64,000 nt of DNA from Darksidea phi (Eukaryota; Ascomycota; Dothideomycetes; Pleosporales; Lentitheciaceae). This document shows positions 45,602 through 56,830 of this stretch, piece by piece. Positions within the stretch are counted from its first letter, which is position 1. Every line of letters begins with the position of its first letter. Location: NCBI GenBank assembly GCA_030770425.1, contig JASJFT010000010.1, forward strand, positions 124,001 to 188,000, given 5' to 3'. The notes below the pieces were generated by a model. It did no database searches and was not told the origin of the DNA. It was given only the letters and a program-made list of their open reading frames with translations. Made by a program: the position numbers and the translations under genes.

Positions 45602-47679
45602 TGTCAAGACCGTGATTTGTGGAATTGTGAGTTGTGTTGCCTTTATATCGCTTCTAATATTCGAATAAACATACGCTAGCCCGGCCTCATTTGTAGTGCT
45701 TACTGCTCTTTACCCAATGCGCCTGAAGGTCCATATGTGCAGGATCGATTTAAGGATGCTTGGGCCGTATTCTCGGCCGTGCAGGGCTCCGTGCCGTGCA
45801 AAGCTAATCCATAGTTTCAGTAGCGTGGGAATAGGGCTAAGTGCATAGATCCTGGGAATAGGGGGCTAAATGCATAGACCCTGGGAATAGTGTCACCATA
45901 TGGTCACGTAGCTGTCTGTTGTGTCCTGGAAGTTCTGAGCTTTTAAGTTGGAGTCAATGTGGGCTCGCTAATGCACCAATGAAACGGTAAGATGGTTGTG
46001 GCGAGCAGGATTCGCTAGCGCCGCAAATGCCTCCGGAAGTTGACGGAGGTGAAGGTTTTTCCAAGCACTTACGCAACGCGCGGAAGGTTGCGGCTGCGGC
46101 GTGAGCTTTGACGCTTTGTCCAATACTAATTTAACCTCAACCCAGTATACGGGCAACATTGTTGTGATCGAAGCAGAATACGAAGGACGTCTAGGAGGGC
46201 AAAGTCGGCAGAGGATGCAGCCAGGCCTTCAATAATTCGGATGAGATGGTTGGATCGAGCTGAGTATATGCGTGCAATCGGAAATGACTTCAGGGATGTT
46301 TGCACGATGCCGTATCCCTAGTTAAACGAGCGTTGCACGACAGGGCGAACTTGGCGCCTCCATATTGGTAGATGCATATTGGTAGATGCAAGTATGGCTT
46401 TTTGCGAAGAGCCAGTGGACGTTGCGTATAGAAGGAACTATGAGAGTACACTTAGCTCTTAGGACGGTTACTGACTATCTTAGGGCAAACGGCTTGGAGG
46501 TCTGTGCAATGAGCAACAAAATGAACACGGTAAATCAATATTCACACCACATCTCAAGTCTCGGACCTTAGGCACTGCCATGACCTTTTGAACGCTCCAG
46601 ATGTCGACTTGGTTGTCAATACGTGAGTCAGCTTATGTAATGGCATTTGAGTGGATGCCTTAGGCCGCTTTAATTTTAGCCGGAAGGAACGCGCCCAGCC
46701 TTGCGTTTCGTCGCCAAAATCAGACGTTGAAACTACGCAATGATCTCGAGGTATTCGAAAAGATACTGTCGTCCGGACCGAACCCGGCTTCCTTTTTGCT
46801 CAGTTGCTATCCTGCTAATCAGCCTCCACTAACCACTTTTCGACACTCACATAGGATTGCGAACAACCGCACGCCACGATGTGTCTCTGTTGGCGATTTG
46901 CCGCCTGAGGCACCTGGTAGTAGCCATTATCACTATTTGTGTACATAATAACGTGCGCGCTAGCGCCACCTATATAGGCTGCTCCTATGAGCAAACCTCC
47001 CCTATTTCAATACATTATATGTATATCTACACATAGCTTCTTTAGCAAGTCACGAAGTGATACACTGGTACTTTTGCGGTCATCAAATCATGGAAAGGTT
47101 CAGGGTGCAGTCTCTAGAAGTTCTACATGCGGCCTCCTGAACACCAAATCAGTCAAGCATCCGGGGCATCGCGATTCCTATGCTCGTCAAGATGCATCGA
47201 ACACCTTAAAGCCAATGTCGTCTGAATCGAAGCTCTTTTCTATACCGACCACAAGAGCTTCTAAGAGCAGCGTGTCTTCGCAGATTCGTGCATCTGAAAC
47301 CAAAGTTCCTAGTACTTGCACCAGGGCAAGACCGCGGGAGAGATTGCCAACAACCGTAGTGCTATACCTTCTTCATTGAAAACATTTCTCTCTGTATTGG
47401 CCATCTTTGTATTCCAGTACTTTCTTGATAATGGACAGATTCTTGCGCAATAGCTCTACCATAGCACGCGACAACGTTACTCACATTGTCGAGCACTAAA
47501 ATTTCCTAAACTCAGAGAAGGAAATAAGTCCATATTTGTAAGGAGCCTGATGATGCTCAGTTGTCCAATATTTCCAATAAAACTATAAGCTTCGACCCCC
47601 GCCAAATATGCAATATGCAAGTTAAGAATCTCTGAAACGAATACATCAGACCCCACTTTGGTAAGAAACAAGGAAATAC
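45602..47679. other. 2.1-kb spacer without a supported gene
   Basis: Contains the tandem repeat at 45826 and a small duplication of GGTAGATGCA near 46368-46390. Fragments such as LLNAPDVDLVVNT near 46590 resemble part of an NAD-dependent oxidoreductase of the GFO/IDH type, but there is too little to call even a pseudogene. Confidence 0.35.
45826..45890 (+). repeat. Imperfect tandem repeat, 27-29-bp unit
   Basis: TGGGAATAGGGCTAAGTGCA-type units start at 45826 and 45853, with a truncated third at 45882. The units differ by a two-base insertion and single substitutions. Confidence 0.75.
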
Positions 47680-49067
47680 TTACAGTTTAGGCAATGTTTT
47701 CTCATCTTTACACGCCTTCTCCGCCTCGGCCACGATATCTACACCATAAATCATCTTCTGAATATCCGCATCCGCCCACTTATCTGGCACCGGCCCCTTG
47801 CCCGTTTTCAATGCTGCAAAAATCTTATCCCGCTCCTCTTTCGCCTTGCCTGAGCCAAGATGCATCTGCCGCCCGTTCTCAGCTGCGAGCTCAACAAGTG
47901 CTTCGGCTCTTGCCTTCCGCACTTTCTCATATATTTTGAGCGCACGGTGAATGGTGGCGGGTGAGCAGTCGACAATATTTCGAGGAGCGAGGGTTACGCC
48001 GAGCACGGCGGCGTCTTCAATGGCTTGGGCGGCACCTTGAGCGAGATGTGGAAGGGTGGGGTGGCAGGCGTCGCCTACTAGGGCTGTGGAGCCCAGCACC
48101 CATGTGCTAAGGGGTTCGTGGACGCGTAGTTTCCATTCCACGACTTCGCCGTCGGGGACGAGGTCAAGCATGCGATGAATCATGGGGCAAAAATCGCCGT
48201 AGACCTGCATCATTGCCGACTTTGAGCCTTTTGTTGTGTACGTAGTGTTTGGTGCACCGGCGAAATTTATGTCTGGTTGTGCGGTAGAGATGTTGTAGAT
48301 TTGTTTGTTGTGGATGGGATAGGCAATGATGTGCTTTTTTTCGCCTATCCACCGTGTTACGGTGTCCGCTTCGATGAGGGCGAGGAGTTCGGGGTCGTGC
48401 TTCATTTGGTCGCGGGTCAACATTATGCGGTATGCTGCTATGCCCGAGTCTTTCGCTTCGGCGGTTTCTTTGAGATGTTTGAGCATAGAGACCCGTGTCT
48501 GGCTTTTCACGCCGTCACATCCGAGGATGACATCGGCTTCGACCATGTAAGCCTTGTCGCCGGTCACCGGCGTTACCTTGAAACTGGGTTTTGTGCCGAA
48601 TTGTATGTCTGAGATTAGGCTACCGAGCTTGAGTGTAATTCCAGGCTCTTTCAAGCAACCATCGTACATTGCGTTCGCTAGACTTGCTCGATGTCCGACC
48701 ATGTGTGGATACCCATACATCCTCTCCACGTAGTCGAGCTTGACATGCGCAAGCTCTTGATTTGTGCTGCCCTCTCGTATGTAAGTGTCGCCGCATTGCA
48801 CGGCTTCATCGGCAATTTGTTTCCAACAGCCTAGTCGGTCAAGAATGCGTGCCATGTTGGGTGCGAGCTGGATTCCTGCGCCCACGAAGCCTAAGCCGGG
48901 TGCGGTTTCGTAGATGGTGATGTTTTTGTGCCCGGATTTGGCCAGGGCTAGGGCGGTCGCGAGGCCTCCCATCCCTGCTCGTTGTTAGCTATCGGACGAG
49001 GAACAAATCATAGATACAATTGCAACTTACCTGCGCCGATAATTGCTATTCGTAGATTCTCTGCCAT
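47680..49067 (-). CDS. FAD-dependent monooxygenase, salicylate-hydroxylase-like
   Basis: Model: exons 49067-49031 and 48974-47680, split by a 56-nt intron, in phase; 443 aa. The tiny first exon supplies MAENLRIAIIGA, and splicing completes the FAD dinucleotide-binding motif GAGMGGLATALALAKSG. The second FAD/NADPH motif is VILGCDGVKSQTR and the third is ALVGDACHPTLPHLAQG, together a class A flavoprotein monooxygenase. No signal peptide. Relatives hydroxylate (often with decarboxylation) salicylate or similar aromatic acids, and others tailor secondary metabolites. It is divergent from a tannase gene, 894 bp between the starts, which favours a role in aromatic catabolism. Confidence 0.9.
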
Positions 49068-49961
49068 GATTGGTAGTATTTAGTTTGGGGGTGGAAAAGG
49101 GAACAATCAAAACATCAAAAGGGTATTGAAAACCGCAATGAAGTCGCGCGTCAAACAAGATGCCTCCTCGAAGATTCTCTATTTATTTCCCGCAGTCCAA
49201 GCCTCCAGCAAGCTTCAAATACGAGAGCTTCTCGTATAATGCGTTGCCCGTGTAGCGTGATTGGCCGATGCTATCCGCCGCATCTCTTGAGGATGCCGTA
49301 CCCGCCGCCGAGAACCGAGGTCTATCACCACTAACCTCGACTTTTTCGTACGCCGGTTGTACGCCGCGAAATACCTTTTCTAGGGCGCAATTACTCCGGT
49401 TATTCGTCCTCGAGAGGCCTGGACTTTAGAGCCGGGCAGTTTGGTGACGCGCCGCAGGGGATATCCGAAATTCGATGGAGTGAGACTCTTGGGATTTGCC
49501 GATCCCCACACCGTCAATGTTCCCCACGCCAGCCCCGCATCGGGGCACGGTCATGCCCCACCTTGTCATTTCGGGTGATTGTCGGGGTGCTGGCGGATGG
49601 ATGAGCTCATCACCATCGTCCATTCCTCGTCTTATACAATACGCGGTTGTACGGAAACAGATAGGAGGACTCCATAAGTTGCTGAGATGGTATCACCTTC
49701 GATACATTCAGAATACTCCGAACGGGCGAGCCTGAAGAGAACGCTCTTCCTGCCATGATTCAAAACATCCTAGCATGGCGTGCGTCACTACCGGGGTGAA
49801 TCGACAGAAACAGACCAGTCCGAAATAGCGTCGGCCCTCCTTATACCAATAGAGATCCTTGAAAATAGAGCAAACCAAGTGCATTCAAAGCTTTAAAGGG
49901 GTTGGTAGCCATTTCTCGACGATGCACCCTCTTTCATTGTTTTTGGACCTAACCAAGGTGT
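49068..49961. promoter_or_regulatory. Divergent promoter region, monooxygenase / tannase
   Basis: 894 bp between outward-pointing start codons. No supported coding sequence. Joint control of the two genes is inferred from layout only. Confidence 0.45.
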
Positions 49962-51642
49962 ATGACGATGCGCTGGGGCTCATTATTCAGCTTTGCTGCA
50001 ATCTTTAGAATTGCAATAGCACAAGACTGCTCAGCAATAGCTATACAGGCTGCATTGTCAGCGAATCTGACCGTCAACTTCGCCTCCCCGCTGAAAGCGA
50101 ATGCGACCTTCCAAGTTCCTCAAGGCGACACGGGATATCCTACCAACCCGATCGGCCTACCAGCTCTATGTGCTGTCTCAATACAGGTCCAATCCACCGG
50201 GAACACGACCTTTGGGTTTGGCTTGTTCTTGCCGGATGATTGGAACGGAAGATTTCTAGCGGTGGGCAATGGAGGCTTCGCTGGTGGCATTAATTGGCTA
50301 GACATGGTGCTTATGGATCTCCTGAACAGCCAGAAACAGTAGCTAATTGAAGGTGCAGGCAACAGGCGCGCGTTATGGCTTTGCCACCATGTCCACAGAC
50401 ACTGGCCACAACTCTTCCTCGAGCGATGGGAGCTGGGCATACAACGAACCCGAAAAAATCGAAAACTGGGGTCATTTGGCCATGCACGGCTCGGTCGTCG
50501 CAGCAAAGACGGTCACTTCTGTGTACTACAAGAAACAAATTGCTTATAATTATTACTCCGGATGCTCTACCGGTGGCCGCCAGGGTCTGAAAGAAGCAGA
50601 GGTCTACCCTGAGGACTTCGATGGCATTGTCGCCGGAGCCCCTGCCTGGTGGACCTCGCATTTGCAGCCCTGGACTGTGAAGGTGGCGCTGTATAACCTT
50701 CCGACATCAGCAGATTACCATATTCCACCTGCATTGTTCCCGGCCATCGGTAAGGAAGTGCTGAAGCAATGCGACTCTCAGGATGGTCTAATTGACAACA
50801 TCATCTCCGATCCTATGGGCTGCAACTTCCGTCCAGAGGAGCTTCTCTGTGCTACGAACGCCACTAACGCTACATCAACCGGCTGTCTTACTTCCCCACA
50901 GATCTCCACGCTTTACAAGATCTACACCGACTCCATTGGCGAAAACCAGACATTCTTCTTCCCACACCTATATCCTGGATCGGAAGGTCAATGGTTTCTC
51001 CTCTCCGGCGACGAGCCCAACAACCTCGGCACCGACTACGTGCGGTACTTCCTCGGTTTTGGTCCAGACTGGTCCTTCTACGATTTCAATGAGGACATAC
51101 AACACCTGGCTGATCGAGTTCAACCCGGCAATGCCTCCGTAGGTTTTGATCTCTCGTCTTTTCACGCCAAGGGCGGAAAAATCTTATCATATCACGGCAT
51201 GGCCGACGGTCTTATACCAACCGGATCGACACCATACTATTACAATCAGGTAGACCGAACCATGAAACCCAAAGGTGTCGATCTCGACGACTTCTTCCGC
51301 TTCTTCCTCGTCCCAGGCATGGGTCACTGTTCAGGCACGACACCAAATGTCAACGCGCCATGGTACTTCGCAGGTGCGAATCAAGCCCCCACTTTAGGGC
51401 CTACAGTCTACGGTGTCCCGGGTTTCAGGGATAAAGATCATGACGCTCTATTAGCCATGGTGGCCTGGGTAGAGGAAGGTGTTGCGCCGAACAAGATAGT
51501 AGGAACCAAGTTTGCGAAAGATACAACACAAGCCGAGGTACTAAGACAGAGGCCGTTGTGCATGTATCCGAAAGTGGCAAAGTACAAGGGTAGAGGAGAC
51601 GCGAATAAGGCGGACGCTTGGGAATGCGGGTTGCTATACTAG
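49962..51642 (+). CDS. Secreted tannase / feruloyl esterase family protein
   Basis: Model: exons 49962-50306 and 50359-51642, 52-nt intron, phase 0; 542 aa, typical length. The signal peptide follows the ATG at 49962 or the one six bases later (MRWGSLFSFAAIFRIAIAQ). Tannase motifs: GRFLAVGNGGFAGGINWLDM, GFATMSTDTGHNSS, nucleophile Ser185 in SGCSTGGRQG, EDFDGIVAGAPAWW, calcium-loop DSQDGLIDNIISDP, acid Asp398 in HGMADGLIP and base His438 in VPGMGHCSG. Cysteines flanking Ser185 and His438 probably form the family's active-site disulfide. Several Asn-X-Ser/Thr sites fit secretion. It would cleave galloyl or feruloyl esters from plant phenolics. Confidence 0.93.
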
Positions 51643-54435
51643 ACAGCCATATGACTATCGTCTTGCAAAGCTTATATTCGTGCGACAATGCGAGTAGCTG
51701 CCCCACACAACTACAAAGCCCACCCGTCGCTTCATGCGACGGTGAGCAGCAAAAGAAAAGGCAAAAACATACAACCTAACTACTAATGTACCGGTACGCT
51801 GTCTAAACATGGCTGAGGTGAACGGGAAGCCTTGCTTTCTCTGTGATGATTAACACCCAGTCCTATAATTTACTGTTTCGAGATTTCAAAGACCGGTAAA
51901 TTACCCGTACAAAGGCAGACCCCAACATCCTGTTATTAGTTCTTAAAGCAGTAAGTGTTAGTAAAGCTTAGCGCAGAATGACTATTCACTCTGTGAGCCG
52001 GTGCTTAGAAGTCGAATGTTGCTTTCGGCACGAAAAGCCGGGGGTACAATAGAGCAGTCCGACTGTCCTAGCTTCGGTAAGGCTGTGCTATGCCGTATGT
52101 ATGCAAGCGCAACATATAGAGCTTATGCAAACAACTTCCTCAAGTATACGATGTCCCGATATGTGGAAGGTGATGTCTTTGCTACATCCATTTTATCTTC
52201 CTCCCTTTGAACTCCCGTCGAAGTCTTCAATATGTGTCTCAAAACAACTGACGGCCTGGCAGACGTATCTAGAACTACCGAAGTTTAAGATCATACGTGA
52301 GACTTTTATTTTCTTCATGTTCGGTGCTTACCAGCACCTGCTCATATACGGAGACCTAATGTATTGCAACTTTATCAATATTCTCGATGGCCTTATCCAC
52401 CTCTTGAAAGCTCATAGTCGTCCTCCTCGATAGGGTCACCACTTAAGTATCTACTGTAGAACTTCCCTTCCCTGGTTATAACTTTGCCCCTTCTATGACA
52501 GCTTTTCTTTCTTCTGCTCTTCCCTCATATGGTCGATCGTACTCATGTCATTCAGAGAAAGCTCGGGAGCGTACCTGAAGGGGTAAGCAAATGTTGTGAG
52601 TCGGAAAGGCCTATAGATTTCAAACTCCATCAGCCGACAACATAATCTTGGCCCACCTTCCTCCCTTCGACACGCCACTCTACCTCGAGACTAGCGTCAT
52701 CATCGGTCATCATGGCTGGACTAGACGTCTTCTTCCTTCTTCAAGGCGGGTGGGATAAAGAATCTTCCCTCATCGCGGCTGCTAGCATTCAGCGTCTTAT
52801 GGTCATATATGGGAATGGGTAGCTACGGAACCACTTATCTACTCTTAATAGTACTCCACTGTGATATTCTAAAGATTTAGAGCGCCGTACTCGAACACCG
52901 AGTTGTAGTCTAGTTTACCATCCTTCTGAAGGACTAGGCGAACGATTGTTAACGAAGGTATAATATGGTAAGTTTAAGAAAGAGGGTATATTGTTTTATT
53001 ATAGGTATACTAACTTATCGCTATTACTATTAGTCTCCTAACTAGGCTCTACGGTTCGGTAGTATATATTATTACTCGCCGCCTTAATATTCGATATCCA
53101 AAATATTATTTCATTGCTTACGATCGATAGTACTATATATAGCTCTATAGCTCTATTATCGTATATAAGGTATAGATATAGTACCTCTCCTATATATAAC
53201 TCCTATATATAATCTACTACGATACAATTCCAAACCAAATACTCTTGATAGTAGCCTTCTCCCCCACTGATATCTTACCTCTTCTCTCTGTTATAGCTCA
53301 ACACTGTTCTAAAAGCGGGTACAATCATCAATAAGTATTAGAGGATAGCGTCCGGTTCCCTTCCTACCTGCAGTCCTTGTGATATCGCATGTGTCTTGAT
53401 CCCTGGTCGTTCTCGGTCTGGGACTTGTCGGATATTTCTTGCTTTCTCGGCTGTCCATATTGATGCCGAGGACCGGCTTTATTAGCTTCAAGCCGTCTAT
53501 CCCACCCTCTACTAGGTATATTCAGCTTGAGCTCACTTACCAAAATATTAGGTTAATGCTGACGTACTTTCGGTACAACCTTTTCGATGGCTAACAACGG
53601 TCAGTGAGAAAATACGGAAGGGAGGCGGGCCAGTACACAAGCAGTTATCATCGTGAGTGAGATGGTGACAATCTTTTAAGCTTATGCGGTCGGTTAGGAG
53701 CTTTGCGCGTTCCGGCACTGTGCTGACTGCAATAAGGCGGAATAGTCCTTTGCGTATTGTTTCTATCATGATGGTATAGATGTAGGTACAAAAATAAAAG
53801 ATAGCCGGAAACTTCCCAGTTCAATTTACAAGGGCGATCCATCTCCTCGGTTATCTATATACCCATAGTACGATGCAGGGTGTTTCTATCATCGTCTTTA
53901 AGGAACACGACAGCACCAGATTTTGCCAATTGCCGCATCTCGCAACCGAAATTCTGTTGTACGATATTTTCTGTCGGCGTTAGATCTAAACCCGCACGTA
54001 ATACTGGCTGCATGATGCCGGCCAGCAAGGATTCAAATGTCCTAGCGGCGGGGTCGATAGCTCCGAGCCAGAAGCATGAACTAGTGCGGGGCACTCCGCG
54101 ATCTACTTCCGTGACAAAAGCTGACGAACTCTTACCTCTTAAAAACCCAAAAGCACATATGCTCATACTTCGTAGACGGCGAACTAGTTTCAATTTCAAT
54201 TACGCGTCATTGTAGCAGGTTAACGGCAGTCCTCTCCGACAAAGGCAGCACGAAGAAGCTTTCGGCAGAAAGGAACACTGGCTTGATTAAGAAATCCCAT
54301 GAGTTAGTATATACTTGAATTGCTCCAGGGACGTACTGATGAGATCATTGAGCTGATGTTGGGGTATATAGGCGCCACTGAGCTACTCTCGGCTCTAGAG
54401 CTGTTCGTTCTCCCTCCAAGCTAGAGCTTTGCGCT
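51643..54435. other. 2.8-kb AT-rich spacer with repeats
   Basis: Strongly AT-rich around 52.8-53.3 kb, where the RIP-marked repeat copy lies. Open frames elsewhere do not look conserved; one at 53855-54199 on the minus strand (GLDLTPTENIVQQNFGCEMR) has mildly protein-like content but no known family. Confidence 0.4.
53132..53230 (+). repeat. Dispersed repeat, RIP-mutated copy
   Basis: Over 58 gap-free bases against 39988 there are nine differences, all G-to-A or C-to-T in this copy and no transversions. The surrounding DNA is of the same AT-rich type. Confidence 0.75.
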
Positions 54436-55790
54436 ATGGCCTCTTTACAGAAGAATTCCTCCTTCGAGGAAGCCTCGTCTGCTTTTCGTAAACATCTCCA
54501 TGACCTCAATACGCCACGGTTCACGACCGCCGCAAAACAAGACGTCTATGAATATGCAAAATTCTTCCAAAACAACCACGCGCCGCCATGGCTGTTTGAC
54601 CTTACGCAAACGTGGACAAAGCTCTACGAAGAACCTTTCAAGGGTGTGACAAGTGATGGGAATGTGCGAGAGGGCTTATTTGAGGCGAGGGACGAGGGTA
54701 TTGACATCGAAGGTGTGGTGGGAAAGGCGGAAGCATTGTTGCATAATTTGGATGTGGAGGAGAAAGAGAAGTTAGTTTATGCGGTTAATGCGAAGGAATG
54801 GCGAGCCTGGTCGAATCCTGAGATTCTGTTGAGACCTTTTGGGTTAAGGCTTGAGGAAGGTAGATTGGAACAACTCTTCACAACACCATGTAATCGCGGA
54901 TGGCGGCTTACCTCACTCTAGTCCACGAACAGACTGCTCAGTCTATCCTAAGCATTATATCTGCTTCCTTATCGCCAGAAGGGTACCAAAAAGCCCTCGC
55001 CGCAATGCGCATAAACCACTTCCTCGGCGAAATCGTCAACCTCCCCCAAATCATGAACAAGTACTCCTACAACTTTCTCCTATTTGGCACACCCTCGATC
55101 TCTCCCGCTTCACCATGGGGCTGGCTTCTCTACGGCCACCATCTCTGCATATCCTGCTTCTTCCGCGGACCTCAAGTTATCATCAGTCCTACCTTCACCG
55201 GAGCGGAACCGAATATTATTGATAAGGGGGAATGGAAGGGTACGGAAATATTACAAAAGGAAGGGAGCCTGGGGTTGGAGTTGATGCAGAGTCTTGAACC
55301 TGAGCAGCAAAAGCAGGCGCAAATCTTCGAGAAGCTAAGAGATGAAAGGATGAAGCAATCAGGCGACCTCGCTACAGATCGGTGGAACAAAGACGACCAA
55401 AGGCATCTATGCGGTGCATTCCGCGACAACCGTATTGTGCCGTACGAGGGAGTACTTGTTTCCTCTTTAAACGACACACAATGCAAACTCATTCTCGCCA
55501 TCGCCGAAGAAATGCAACTATACCTCCCCACCAGACCACGCCAACTTCGCCTTCAGCAGATCGAGAGCCACTTCAACGAGACGTATTTCAGTTGGATTGG
55601 TGGATATGGAAACGACGATCCCTTTTATTTCCGCATACAGAGTCCGGTGGTTGTGTTAGAGTTTGACCATCACTCGGGGGTGTTCTTATCGAATACGGAA
55701 CCGGAGAAGTTCCATACACATACTATTGTGAGAACACCGAATGCTGGAGACTACGGGCAGGCCCTGAGGGAGAAGGATCACAGGTTATGA
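54436..55790 (+). CDS. DUF3500 family protein
   Basis: Model: exons 54436-54859 and 54922-55790, 62-nt intron, phase 1; 430 aa. No signal peptide. The N-terminal third is helical and charged. The DUF3500 part follows, with MRINHFLGEIVNLPQIMN, NKYSYNFLLFGTPS, WGWLLYGHHLCIS, SPTFTGAEPN and the diagnostic C-terminal FDHHSGVFLSNTEPEKFHTH. The many His residues in and after strand positions suggest a metal site, which is inference. The family is widespread in fungi and bacteria and its activity is not known to me. It stands alone among AT-rich spacers. Confidence 0.88.
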
Positions 55791-56830
55791 GTGAGATTAG
55801 TATGGGGCTGAGATACTGGATTAACCTTGGTCTCCACTACTCAATTTAACATGGTATTTAACGTTCACTCCTCAACATATACGCATGGTTTTGGCCATTT
55901 CTCTTGACTCACAAGCATATCCACATCTGCCAACAGCCCGTGAGGGTATGTGAGCAATATCCTCCGGCCGTATATCGGAGGCTATCACCAAAGTGATTCG
56001 AGCGACTACCATGGCTCGACAGCTATTGCAAATTTGTGGCGCATGAGAACGGTATAAACTAGAGGTCTGAGTATAACTGGATGTGGGTGGAGATGATACG
56101 GGCTTTAATTGTGGTGTTTGAGTGTAGAGTGAACAAGTGCATGTCTGTGAGGACATGTAAGCGGCGACTGATATGAACAGTAGATATAGACATGGGTACA
56201 GAATGCATCTTCTATAAGACTTACTCAGTTCAAGTACTGGAATATCATGATCTATACGGTGCGGCTGTGTTTTGCGTGGTGCTTGACTTAGCTTGTTACA
56301 TATAGAGTATAAGTCCTATATATAAGAGTTGCTTATCCTATCTATTTAAACCTCTCAAATGGGATAATTTTTAGTCCTTCTTTTTTAGGTATTTAAGTCC
56401 TTTCTCTTAAGAGGTACTAAACTAATTATAATGAGCCTACTCAAATTAAGAACGGACTAGATATGGCAGCCTATCCGGAAGAGACTCAAATTCCTTTTAT
56501 CAGATCGATCTTACCAAGTTTCGTTACGAGCTATATTTTAATAGTTAAGAAAGAGTAATTACGAAGACTGGAAGTGAGCTAAGGTCATCTACGGATCACG
56601 AGGCTCTTAAGCCGTACATAAAAAAAAAACACTCTCTCGCTGCAGAAGCAGTGGAAGCGACCACCAGGGCACCCAGCCGTCTCGTACTTGGCATAGTTTC
56701 CCGGCTGGTACAGTTAGTGGTTTAATTTTTTTTAGTACTTTAGTTAGTTTTATCATAAAAGTACTTTCCCTTCCATACTTCGCCTCTCTCACTCTTCTAC
56801 TTCAAACCTCGCTTTCGCCTTCTCTGCACA
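55791..56830. other. AT-rich spacer
   Basis: AT content rises from about 56.28 to 56.6 kb with TATATA-rich stretches like those at 53 kb, which suggests old repeat DNA. No gene is supported. Confidence 0.4.

Noticed and set aside
46590..46960. Possible remnant of a GFO/IDH-type oxidoreductase
   Set aside because: Only one short stretch resembles the family, and adjoining frames do not continue it.
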